A DNA stretch of 64,000 nt. Origin: an uncultured Christensenella sp. Lineage in GTDB: Bacteria; Bacillota; Clostridia; Christensenellales; UBA1242. How positions within the stretch are numbered: position 1 is the first letter of the stretch; the number at the start of each line of letters is the position of its first letter. The notes under the pieces were generated by a model. It searched no databases. It was given only the letters and a program-made list of their open reading frames with translations, and was not told where the DNA came from. The position numbers and the translations under genes are program-made. The stretch is from contig CAJTYR010000005.1 in NCBI GenBank assembly GCA_910584295.1, positions 1-64,000 of the forward strand. The letters run 5' to 3'. This document shows positions 22,452 through 29,326 of this stretch, piece by piece.

Positions 22452-23006
22452 CTATTGATTCATGTCATACGCTTTATATTTCTCGGTTTTAAATTCACCA
22501 TTTTGATTATAAAAATGCTTAATTCCAAACCAGTCAAAAACCGCAACATAGTCTTTTCCAATCTCAAACACATCTTCAATTTTCATATTTTCAAAAATAT
22601 CACCACAGGAATCCGTCCAAACGATTTCATAGTTTTTGTTAAAGAAAAAATTATCAAGTTCTCCATGAACAAAATATCCATTCCCTAATTTTGCACAATC
22701 ATCTGTCCAAGTATCAATATCGACAGTTTTTAATATTCTATCATTTTTTAAATCATAAAATAAAACAGAGCAGCTTATTGCAATAATCATTAAATCTCCA
22801 TCAATGCAGACACTTTTTTCTGTCAAATTAGCAAAATTTGCAAGTAGAGTAAGTGTTTTATTATATTTGCCAAATAGTTTGATTTCGGAGAAAAAATATA
22901 GTTGCAGGTCTTCTTCGACCTGTATAATTCCATTCAATTTGTTTAAATCAATTTTGTCTTCGTCTATATAATAATTTCTGATAATCTTTACTTCTGTTTT
23001 ACTCAT
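22452..23006 (-). CDS. Hypothetical beta-rich protein
   Basis: A 184-residue acidic protein rich in Asp, Phe and Tyr, with repeated short strands ending in Asp-Gly or Asn-Gly. This suggests a small beta-propeller-like or beta-sandwich fold. No family is recognised and no signal peptide is seen. The ribosome site is weak. It lies 24 bp after the NTF2-like gene. Similar small acidic beta-rich proteins occur as immunity proteins in polymorphic toxin systems, but no toxin gene is next to it. Confidence 0.55.
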   Translation of the reverse strand: MSKTEVKIIRNYYIDEDKIDLNKLNGIIQVEEDLQLYFFSEIKLFGKYNKTLTLLANFANLTEKSVCIDGDLMIIAISCSVLFYDLKNDRILKTVDIDTWTDDCAKLGNGYFVHGELDNFFFNKNYEIVWTDSCGDIFENMKIEDVFEIGKDYVAVFDWFGIKHFYNQNGEFKTEKYKAYDMNQ

Positions 23007-23030
23007 ACAATTTTGCTTTTAATATATTAA

Positions 23031-23396
23031 CTATTGTTCTTTTGTATAACGCCATTGTTTAAAATATGTGAGTTTGTTTTTTGCGTTTAACTTTATCTCA
23101 AAAATTCCATCAATAATTTGAACTTTTCCAGTTTTAACCATTGTGCGTTGCATAGTAAAATGATATACACAACTCTTATCATTCTCAAAAAGAATACTGC
23201 CTTTGTAAGTTATATCCTTTTGATTTTCTTTAACCACTGACCAAAGCGGAACAACATTTTCTCTGCCAATAATTGGCTCATCTATTGGATTTTCGTAATA
23301 CTTTACATTTTCAGCAAAGAGTTCGCATGTCGCCCCTCCCACAAGATTTTTCCAACTTTCCATAAATTCTTTTAAAAACTTTTTATAATCTTTCAT
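23031..23396 (-). CDS. NTF2-like (SnoaL-type) small protein
   Basis: A 121-residue protein with the NTF2-like fold order: an N-terminal helix (FLKEFMESWKNL), LFAENVKYYENP, IIGRENVVPLW, and four later strands ending in KLTYFKQWRY. Members include isomerases, dehydratases and ligand-binding proteins; none can be chosen. AAGGAG precedes the ATG, and an extended -10 box (TGTGATATAAT, at 23415-23420) lies just upstream, so it probably starts its own transcript. Confidence 0.65.
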   Translation of the reverse strand: MKDYKKFLKEFMESWKNLVGGATCELFAENVKYYENPIDEPIIGRENVVPLWSVVKENQKDITYKGSILFENDKSCVYHFTMQRTMVKTGKVQIIDGIFEIKLNAKNKLTYFKQWRYTKEQ

Positions 23397-23620
23397 AATT
23401 AACTCCTTAAATTGATTATATCACAAGAATTAAAATTTCTCATAACTATTTCACTTCACGCAAAATATACTTTACAAATTGGAGAATGAAAGATTCCCTA
23501 AATTTTTCTTCTTTTATAGTAACATTTCAACACATGATCTCATTTAATCACATTGCGATAGTCTTGATGTTTTTGCCTCAAACCAATTTTCTTAAAAGGT
23601 CATAATGAAACAAAATCATA
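23397..23620. other. Intergenic region
   Basis: It holds the minus-strand extended -10 promoter of the NTF2-like gene (TATAAT at 23420-23415). Nothing else is recognised in the remaining 200 bp, which is AT-rich without clear hairpins or coding potential. Confidence 0.5.
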
Positions 23621-24178
23621 TTATGCATTCTGGTTTTTGCTATACATGAGTTTTTTATGATATAAACTTAAAAGCTTATCAACACCCAAATCGTCTTGCT
23701 TGAAATCAAAACCATACGAGTTTAATTCTTTAAATAGTGCCTCTCTTTGCTCATCAAGCGGCAAATCGTAGTAATGACCATTATCATAATACAATAAAAG
23801 TCCAATATCTTTAATATCTTGCAACTGAATATAACTAGTCATACCTTCTTTGTGATATTGAAAGTCAAATTTTATCGTATCAAAAGCTTTTTTGTATCCT
23901 TGTGCAAGCAGTCCCTTTTCTTGTTGCATTATTGCCTCAATATCATCCCTAGGTCGTTTGTTAACACCAATCACACCTTCAAGACGTCGAAGTCTTACAC
24001 ATTCATTTTTAATTTGACTATCTGTTAAAGCCTCATCAAAATTCTCCGCTTTTGTATAGTACAAATCATGCGTCACGCAAGCAAATTGTAAATCAAGCCC
24101 ATGAGAAAAAAGCATCTCATGATAATAAATAAGGCTTTTATCAAGAGGCATACCTACTTCAACAATCAATTTAGCCAT
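23621..24178 (-). CDS. Hypothetical protein, possibly CYTH-like
   Basis: A 185-residue soluble protein. The beginning (AKLIVEVGMPLDKS) and the later segments CVRLRRLEGV and YKKAFDTIKFDFQYHKEG show alternating charged strands that could fit a CYTH/triphosphate tunnel fold, but the defining ExExK motif is not clear, so this stays tentative. The ATG at 24178 is chosen because AAGGAGAG precedes it; an upstream TTG lacks a site. It is monocistronic. Confidence 0.55.
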   Translation of the reverse strand: MAKLIVEVGMPLDKSLIYYHEMLFSHGLDLQFACVTHDLYYTKAENFDEALTDSQIKNECVRLRRLEGVIGVNKRPRDDIEAIMQQEKGLLAQGYKKAFDTIKFDFQYHKEGMTSYIQLQDIKDIGLLLYYDNGHYYDLPLDEQREALFKELNSYGFDFKQDDLGVDKLLSLYHKKLMYSKNQNA

Positions 24179-24319
24179 GATTCTCTCCTTTTTCAAAAAA
24201 GACTTTTTAGTGAATATAGTCGTGTGTGTACATCATAAAGCCGGTTTTTGATTATCATATTTTGATTTTATTAAATTTTAGCATAAAAATCAAAATAATT
24301 TTAATATTTAATCCATTTT
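24179..24319. other. AT-rich intergenic stretch with TTTTGAT motifs
   Basis: No gene is seen. The sequence repeats TTTTGAT and its complement ATCAAAA several times, as does the region at 25555-25680, suggesting a shared low-complexity element. Confidence 0.35.
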
Positions 24320-24400
24320 TTAAAAACCTTTAATTGTTTCTTTCTTATTGTAAATATCATTGCTGTCTACCTTTAATCTAAATTGGTCTAAAACTGCCAT
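24320..24400 (-). CDS. Possible 26-residue small protein or gene remnant
   Basis: An AAAGGAG site nine bases before an ATG opens a frame of 26 codons ending in TAA. The predicted peptide begins MAVLDQFRLKVDS and is soluble and charged. The strong ribosome site argues for translation, but the frame is so short that it may be the preserved start of a decayed gene. No family is recognised. Confidence 0.35.
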   Translation of the reverse strand: MAVLDQFRLKVDSNDIYNKKETIKGF

Positions 24401-24436
24401 TTTTTTATTCTCCTTTAATTTTTATTTTTGCAATAA

Positions 24437-24464
24437 AAAATCACGAACCTTTGCCCGTGATTTT
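24437..24464 (-). terminator. Terminator of the DUF3781 gene
   Basis: A 9-bp stem AAAATCACG/CGTGATTTT (24437-24445 and 24456-24464) with a 10-nt loop is followed on the minus strand by a T-rich tail. The stem overlaps the stop codon of the gene. Confidence 0.75.
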
Positions 24465-24708
24465 ACTTTATTTTGTGTGCTGTGATTATTGTGTAACTAT
24501 AAGCATTGATTGTGATAATCACATCTTCTATTTCACAATACCAATTTTTGCCGTGTCTATAAATCTTACATTGCTTATCCAAAACTTTTCCCTTGCAATA
24601 TTCAACAACATCATTTGTGTCGAGCTTCAAATTTCTTTTTATCCTATCGACTCCCATTTCTGTTGTGTGAACCAAATCTATGTTTTTAATTAAAATTTGT
24701 TTATCCAT
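24463..24708 (-). CDS. DUF3781 family protein
   Basis: An 81-residue protein that matches DUF3781 along its length: LVHTTEMGVDRIKRNL, DVVEYCKGKVL, GKNWYCEIEDVIITINAYSY and a final TIITAHK. The function of the family is unknown; it is small, soluble and common in Firmicutes. The ATG at 24708 has GCAGGAAAA upstream. The extended -10 (TGTGGTATAAT at 24730-24740 on the complement) is part of a 34-bp sequence repeated ahead of the PEBP gene region. Confidence 0.8.
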   Translation of the reverse strand: MDKQILIKNIDLVHTTEMGVDRIKRNLKLDTNDVVEYCKGKVLDKQCKIYRHGKNWYCEIEDVIITINAYSYTIITAHKIK

Positions 24709-24729
24709 TTTTCCTGCTCCCATAAGATA

Positions 24730-24763
24730 ATTATACCACAACTCTTTGCATTCTGTATCGGTT
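24730..24763 (-). repeat. Promoter-bearing direct repeat, copy 1
   Basis: A 34-bp sequence that includes the extended -10 TGTGGTATAAT is repeated at 25368-25401 with only two mismatches. This copy lies upstream of the DUF3781 gene. Both copies have the same orientation relative to the following gene, so the promoter region was duplicated or recombined. Confidence 0.75.
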
Positions 24764-24862
24764 CTTATAATAAATCACAAACCTTTGCTCGTAATTACAA
24801 TGTAATTATAAGCATTAATAAATTAAAATTTATTTATTTTCGTTTAAAATCTCGACTTTTTG

Positions 24863-25321
24863 TTATTCAAAACTATATTCAAGTGAGCCTTTTTGCAATA
24901 TGTGATTTTCGGCTCTTTTGAGTAAATGTTTTTTTCTTTTACTTGCAGTCAATTCCAAAGAACAATCCAATGAATATACTGTAATTCGATATTTATGTGT
25001 TTTACCATTCGGCGGTTTCGGACCTGCGTATCTGTGCATACCGTATGCCACGCCCTGTACTGCACCTGACTCCGCAACGCTCTTACATTTCGGAATAGCC
25101 TTTTCTATCTTGCTTGTGGCAGGAATATTCCAAATAACCCAATGCGTAAAATTCTTAATCGGATGGCTTATATCTTCCAATGTAACGGCAAGCGTTTTTG
25201 CGCTCTCGGATAAATTCTCTATTACAATTTCGGGCGATATATCTTTGCCCCTACCCGTATAATCAACAGGAAATGTATTTCCATTCGTAAAATCGGGCAA
25301 ACTGAATTTTAACTGCTCCAT
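24863..25321 (-). CDS. PEBP family protein (YbhB/YbcL type)
   Basis: A 152-residue phosphatidylethanolamine-binding-protein homologue. The motifs CxRGKDISPEI-like (TGRGKDISPEIV), HPIKNFTHWVIWNIP and GPKPPNGKTHKYRITVYSL mark the two conserved PEBP boxes that line the anion pocket. It has no signal peptide. The bacterial family has no settled role. It is preceded by the second copy of the 34-bp promoter repeat, about 46 bp upstream. Confidence 0.88.
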   Translation of the reverse strand: MEQLKFSLPDFTNGNTFPVDYTGRGKDISPEIVIENLSESAKTLAVTLEDISHPIKNFTHWVIWNIPATSKIEKAIPKCKSVAESGAVQGVAYGMHRYAGPKPPNGKTHKYRITVYSLDCSLELTASKRKKHLLKRAENHILQKGSLEYSFE

Positions 25322-25367
25322 AAGTAACTCCCGCTAAATTATTATTTATCGCTTTATCAGCATACTT

Positions 25368-25401
25368 ATTATACCACAACTCTTTGCAATCTGTATCGAT
25401 T
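25368..25401 (-). repeat. Promoter-bearing direct repeat, copy 2
   Basis: The partner of 24730-24763 (two mismatches in 34 bp), again holding TGTGGTATAAT on the minus strand. It is the likely promoter of the PEBP gene. Confidence 0.75.
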
Positions 25402-25680
25402 TTGCCCATGTTTGAAATTGCAATTTTGGGCATCTCTGCATACAGTGGTGTTTTTATCTCAAAACCCCTGCATATTGTGTTTTTGACAATCAAAAAAGCC
25501 TTTTCAAAAAAAGACTTTTTAGTTAGTATATTTGTGTCAACTGACAACAAAGTCGATTTTTTGATTTTTCAGTTTTGATTTTGCGACGGCAATTTTTTGA
25601 TTAAAAAATCAAAAATAATCAAAATAAATCAAAAAATAATCAAACTTTGATTTCGCGACAAAATTTTGATTTTGCGATAA
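25402..25680. repeat. Intergenic region with low-complexity GATTTTGCGA/TTTTGAT repeats
   Basis: No credible gene is seen. From about 25555 to 25680 the sequence is built from TTTTGAT, ATCAAAA and GATTT(T/C)GCGA units in both orientations. The last is repeated at 25575, 25648 and 25668 and appears inverted near 26371. These could be protein-binding sites or a decayed mobile repeat. Confidence 0.45.
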
Positions 25681-26301
25681 TCAAATTTTTAGATTTTTGC
25701 ACAACTTGTCCATCAAGCTATTATGTTCGCTTGTTGTTTGTTTTATCTCCAAATCTATCCCTCTTTGATATGGAATAAAAGTAGAACTTCCACCAACCAT
25801 ATAACCAAGTTCCAATTTTTCTGGATTATACTCTTTCTCTATTTTTCTAAAAGTTGGGTCTACCAATATCCATTTCCCTTCATAAAAACATTCACAAAAT
25901 GAGTGTCCATAGTGATGTGAAAAATCTTTATTGTGTTGTAGTCTTTCAACCCAACTCCTTTCTGCTGTATGTAAAATTGTTGTTGGAATTCCTATTTGTC
26001 TTGCAAATGTTGCGAATAGTGTAGCGTAATCGGTGCAACCTGTCATTATTTTACTATCCCAAATTTCTTTTGCTGTTCTTTGAAATCTATATTTGTCATT
26101 AAATTCTTTATCTCCAAATTTCACAACATGATTTATCCAGTTGAATAAACTTTCTATCTTTGTTATTTTGATGCCTTTTTCAATCTTGTGGTTATAATCA
26201 CACAAAACTTTTTCTAAAACATATTCGTTCGAAATAAATGGTTGAGTGAGATTCCCATTAGTTAAATAAAAATCTGTATCTGCCTTTGTCAACTTTCTCA
26301 T
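25681..26301 (-). CDS. Transglutaminase-like cysteine protein
   Basis: A 206-residue protein with the transglutaminase-like catalytic order: Cys in TGCTDYATLFATFARQIGIP, His in YGHSFCECFYEG, and Asp in WILVDPTF. Such domains act as cysteine proteases or amidases. No signal peptide is visible. The ATG at 26301 is chosen because AAGGAG lies seven bases upstream; the frame continues upstream through the tRNA fragment, which is not coding. It is the last gene on the chromosomal side of the tRNA-Arg scar. Confidence 0.72.
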   Translation of the reverse strand: MRKLTKADTDFYLTNGNLTQPFISNEYVLEKVLCDYNHKIEKGIKITKIESLFNWINHVVKFGDKEFNDKYRFQRTAKEIWDSKIMTGCTDYATLFATFARQIGIPTTILHTAERSWVERLQHNKDFSHHYGHSFCECFYEGKWILVDPTFRKIEKEYNPEKLELGYMVGGSSTFIPYQRGIDLEIKQTTSEHNSLMDKLCKNLKI

Positions 26302-26531
26302 ATTCGACTCCTTGTATAGTTTTGATTTTTTGATTTTCTCTAAATAATCAAAATTATCTATCGCGAAATCAAAATCTTCACAATTTAGAAAAGACACCGC
26401 TTTGTCACTTCTATCAAAAATTTCATATTTTTCTTTTCTTTCAATCTGTGTACAGTGTCCCAATCTATTCTCCACCACTGCATACAGTGTACCAAAGTCT
26501 CTTATAAAAAAGACTTTTTGTTGCATATAGT
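26302..26531. other. Non-coding junction between the transglutaminase-like gene and the tRNA scar
   Basis: No start signal is seen for the open frame crossing it. It contains an inverted copy of the GATTTCGCGA-type motif (near 26371) found in the 25.6-kb repeat region. Confidence 0.35.
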
Positions 26532-26575
26532 TGGTGCTCCCGTCAGGATTTGAACCCGAGACCTTTGTTCCGAAG
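26532..26575 (-). other. Attachment site: displaced 3' half of tRNA-Arg(UCG)
   Basis: Read on the minus strand it starts in an anticodon loop CTTCGGA (anticodon TCG). It continues with stem strand ACAAA, a 4-nt variable region, T arm TCGGG/TTCAAAT/CCTGA, acceptor strand CGGGAGC, discriminator A and CCA. The expected 5' half (GCTCCCG, D arm, TTTGT) is not upstream. The scar has the same crossover point, the anticodon loop, as the tRNA-Ala scar at 3752. It places an integrated element to its right, with the intact tRNA-Arg expected beyond the right edge next to the integrase. Confidence 0.72.
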
Positions 26576-26840
26576 TTGTATAAATACAATATCGGGAGTT
26601 CGTTTTTCATGCCGTTTTGCACCATATTTTATCGTATCGTAAAGTGCCTAAATCCCTTTATTTATCGAATGTTTAGCAATTTCACTTTAACAAAAAGTAT
26701 TATACAACATTTTGCCAAGAAAACATAGCACAAAACGGCACTTTTGCAAAAATTTTGCATTTTTCTTGCAAAAATTCGTCACAAGTAAGCAATTTTGCTT
26801 ATTTTTTTATTTTTCAAATTTTAAATAAGGAAGTATAACA

Positions 26841-28037
26841 ATGAAAAAATTTTGGATAACCTTTGGTGCCATAGCCTTTGCGCTTATTCTTGGCACTGGT
26901 ATTATTTTATTGTGCTGCCTACCAAAAGCAGCCCCATATAATGATAAAAACGACCCCGCAATTGAAATCCCTGTGGATCCAGAAACCCCACCGGAATTGC
27001 CAGACGACAATCCGACAGACAAAGAAGAAGATGAAAATCCAGCTGATGACATTCCACCAGAAACCCCAAAAGAAGATGAGGATCCAAAGGAAGATGTGAT
27101 TGTTGGCACTGTCGTTCCACTTTCATTTAATGACGGAGCTATCATTGGCTACAACGGAACGAATAATGAAATCACAATCCCAACATCTTATTCCTTTGGT
27201 GGATATACAACAGAAGAAACAACCTTTGAAAATATTTGGGATTTTTATGAATGGTATCGCAACCAGCAATTTGAATGGAAAGGCAAAGAGATAACTATTC
27301 AACTTGCAAATGGCGAAGATTATGTTATTTCCAACTCATCAAACATTTTGCCGGAACTTGAAAATATTGATGACGCCTTTCCTATTATATATAAAGAAAG
27401 AAAAGAAGTGTTTGTTGAAGGCAACGATTTTCAAGTGACATCTATTGCTGACAGAGCTTTTGAAAATGCAACTATTAAAAAAGTTGTTGTGCCAGAAGGT
27501 ATAACACATTTGGGCAATATGGCATTTTACAACTCAACATTAAAAGAGATTCAATTGCCAGAAAGTTTAATGTCAATTGGAAATTCTTGTTTTTCTGGCA
27601 CACAATTGGAACATATCAATCTTCCAGCAAACATTAAAACAATTTCAATTGGTTGTTTTGACAGATGTGAAAGACTTATAGACATTGACTTATCAAACAT
27701 TGAAAGAATTGAGGACTCTGCGTTCTGGGGCTGCATTGGACTTAAAGAAGTGACATTCTCTGACAACTTGCAATATATTGCCTACGCGTCTTTCTTTGTC
27801 ACAGAATCTCTTGAAGTTATGGATATTCCAAGCAGTTTGACTGAATATACAACTTTCTGGAATTGTTATGACGGATTAAAGAAATTGATTTTACGACCTA
27901 ACTTTGTTTTTGACTTGTCTTATGATTATTCTCAACTTTCTTCCCATCTTGCGGGAATATATGTTCCAGATGACTTGCTTGAACAATACAAAGAACAATA
28001 TCCAGAACTCAATATTCTTGCAATCAGCGAACTATAA
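26841..28037 (+). CDS. BspA-type leucine-rich-repeat surface protein
   Basis: A 398-residue membrane-anchored protein. An N-terminal hydrophobic segment (residues 5-27) acts as signal anchor or lipoprotein-like leader, followed by a Pro/Asp/Glu-rich stalk (about residues 35-85). Residues 180-390 hold LRR_5 repeats with the pattern I-x-x-x-A-F-x-x-x-x-L-x-x-I-x-L-P, for example around VPEGITHLGNMAF and LPESLMSIGNSCF. BspA-like proteins bind host or microbial surfaces. A relative with the same layout lies at 57348-58487, so both ends of the element carry one. It is followed by a strong terminator. Confidence 0.82.
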   Translation: MKKFWITFGAIAFALILGTGIILLCCLPKAAPYNDKNDPAIEIPVDPETPPELPDDNPTDKEEDENPADDIPPETPKEDEDPKEDVIVGTVVPLSFNDGAIIGYNGTNNEITIPTSYSFGGYTTEETTFENIWDFYEWYRNQQFEWKGKEITIQLANGEDYVISNSSNILPELENIDDAFPIIYKERKEVFVEGNDFQVTSIADRAFENATIKKVVVPEGITHLGNMAFYNSTLKEIQLPESLMSIGNSCFSGTQLEHINLPANIKTISIGCFDRCERLIDIDLSNIERIEDSAFWGCIGLKEVTFSDNLQYIAYASFFVTESLEVMDIPSSLTEYTTFWNCYDGLKKLILRPNFVFDLSYDYSQLSSHLAGIYVPDDLLEQYKEQYPELNILAISEL

Positions 28038-28071
28038 AAAATAGGCACACGTTTTGTTGTGCCTATTTTTT
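28036..28071. terminator. Bidirectional terminator after the LRR gene
   Basis: A 14-bp perfect stem (28036-28049 and 28058-28071) with an 8-nt loop, A-rich on one side and T-rich on the other, between convergent genes. Confidence 0.9.
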
Positions 28072-28315
28072 AATATAGATTGATGTTATCTAAGTCAGCA
28101 AATAAAGGACTGTCAAAAAATTGTAGCACCGGGATCGACATTGTTTGAAGTAAAATGAAAACGGTTTTCATATTCACGCTGTCATATCGATTATACAACA
28201 ATGAAGTAATTGTGCCTTTGCTTAGTCCACTGATTTCAACTAACTTATAAATAGTTATCTTTTTCTCAAATAAAATTTCTCGCAACCTTTGAGAAACACA
28301 TTTACTAATTGTCAT
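28070..28315 (-). CDS. XRE-type helix-turn-helix regulator, copy 1
   Basis: An 81-residue protein made of one Cro/C1-type HTH: LREILFEKKITIYKLVEISGLSKGTITSLLYNR aligns closely with the neighbouring copy at 28341-28580, so the two arose by duplication. The C-terminus ends in FFDSPLF, shared with FFRSPLF of the other copy. It follows that gene by 25 bp and is probably cotranscribed. Its likely sites are the inverted repeats at 28640 and 28693. Confidence 0.8.
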   Translation of the reverse strand: MTISKCVSQRLREILFEKKITIYKLVEISGLSKGTITSLLYNRYDSVNMKTVFILLQTMSIPVLQFFDSPLFADLDNINLY

Positions 28316-28340
28316 ATTTACACCATTCGGAAAAGAGTGA

Positions 28341-28580
28341 TTAGCAGTCTAAATTTTCTTCACTAAATAATGGACTTCTGAAAAATTCATCAACAGAAAC
28401 ACCCAATGCTCTAATGATAACTACAAGCGTTGTCAGATTAACACCTTTATATCTTGAATATTGCAACGATACAATCGTCCCTTTTGACAAGCCTGTGATT
28501 TGCTCGATTTTATACCATGTAAGATTTTTTTCTCTTAATATCTCATTTATTCTTGCTGTCACTGCCTTTGAAACGCTCAT
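28341..28580 (-). CDS. XRE-type helix-turn-helix regulator, copy 2
   Basis: A 79-residue single-domain HTH protein (ARINEILREKNLTWYKIEQ, then GLSKGTIVSLQYSR), paralogous to the next gene downstream. A GGGGTGG site precedes the ATG, and an extended -10 (TG-C-TAAAAT on the minus strand near 28615) lies upstream. It is divergent from the SLOG gene, with two identical 16-bp dyads between them, so it probably represses one or both promoters. Confidence 0.8.
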   Translation of the reverse strand: MSVSKAVTARINEILREKNLTWYKIEQITGLSKGTIVSLQYSRYKGVNLTTLVVIIRALGVSVDEFFRSPLFSEENLDC

Positions 28581-28639
28581 ATTCCACCCCTTTATGTTTT
28601 TCGATAACTATATTTTAGCATAACTATTTTAATAAATAA

Positions 28640-28710
28640 TTATGTAAAAACATAAAATCTTTTTGAATTTGGCAAAACTTGTGCTATTATAGTTATGTAA
28701 AAACATAACT
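28640..28710. promoter_or_regulatory. Divergent promoter region with two identical operators
   Basis: TTATGTAAAAACATAA occurs exactly twice, at 28640-28655 and 28693-28708, the second extended to a 20-bp dyad by flanking AG/CT. A plus-strand promoter TTGAAT (28663-28668) and TATTAT (28685-28690) lies between them, so the second copy covers the start site of the SLOG gene. This is the layout of an autoregulated operator for the adjacent HTH pair. Confidence 0.7.
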
Positions 28711-28723
28711 ATTGGAGAATGAT

Positions 28724-29281
28724 ATGAGTTTTGGCAAACAAAATATTGATGAAATTATAAAACAATGTAAGGATATTGATGAACAGCTTTCGTCTGTCTC
28801 TGCTTGCGCCACTGGATACAGGCCACAAAAATGTATATGGGGCTTTAATGAAGGACATCCAAGATGTATTGATATGAAAAAACGTCTTAAAGAAAGAGTT
28901 GAGTATTCTATTGAAAATGGATATAAAATTTTTATTTCTGGAATGGCAATCGGGTTTGACACTATTTTTGCTGAAACTGTTTTGGAGTTAAAGAAAAAAT
29001 ATCCTTTTATAAAACTTGTTGCAGCACTGCCATGCAGAGATCAATATAAGCTTTGGAAGCCAGAGCAAATTGAAAGATATAAAAGGATTCTAAAACAATG
29101 TGACGATGTCCGCTGTCTTTATGAAAGTTATAACGACAAGTGCATGCTTGAAAGAAATGACTATATGCTAAATTGTTCTTCTCTTGTGTTTGCTTTGTTT
29201 GACGGAAAGCCCGGCGGAACAAAATACACAGTCAATAAAGCGAGGCAAAAGGGATTAAGGGTGGTAATCATTGAGCCATAA
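28724..29281 (+). CDS. SLOG-domain protein of the YpsA/DUF1273 type
   Basis: A 185-residue Rossmann-like nucleotide-binding protein. ATGYRPQKC, then FISGMAIGFDTIFAETVLELK, then FALFDGKPGGTKYTV match the SLOG/YpsA motifs: a Gly-rich loop, acidic residues and a GGTxYT-like segment. SLOG proteins bind nucleotides or nucleotide-derived signals, and some act in stress or phage defence. The ATG at 28724 has GGAG six bases upstream. It is controlled from the operator region shared with the HTH pair and ends in its own terminator. Confidence 0.78.
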   Translation: MSFGKQNIDEIIKQCKDIDEQLSSVSACATGYRPQKCIWGFNEGHPRCIDMKKRLKERVEYSIENGYKIFISGMAIGFDTIFAETVLELKKKYPFIKLVAALPCRDQYKLWKPEQIERYKRILKQCDDVRCLYESYNDKCMLERNDYMLNCSSLVFALFDGKPGGTKYTVNKARQKGLRVVIIEP

Positions 29282-29312
29282 AAAAGACAAGTCATTTATA
29301 GACTTGTCTTTT
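29282..29312. terminator. Bidirectional terminator after the SLOG gene
   Basis: A 12-bp perfect stem (29282-29293 and 29301-29312) with a 7-nt loop between convergent genes. Confidence 0.88.
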
Positions 29313-29326
29313 ATATTTTAATTTAT

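Noticed and set aside
25263..25550. Minus-strand open frame of 95 codons upstream of the PEBP gene
   Set aside because: It has no ribosome site, overlaps the promoter repeat and the PEBP start, and its composition does not look like a protein.
26532..26575. Intact tRNA-Arg gene
   Set aside because: No D arm, 5' acceptor GCTCCCG or 5' anticodon stem is found upstream, so only the 3' half is present.
28070..28580. Toxin-antitoxin pair
   Set aside because: The two small genes are paralogous HTH proteins; neither has toxin features.
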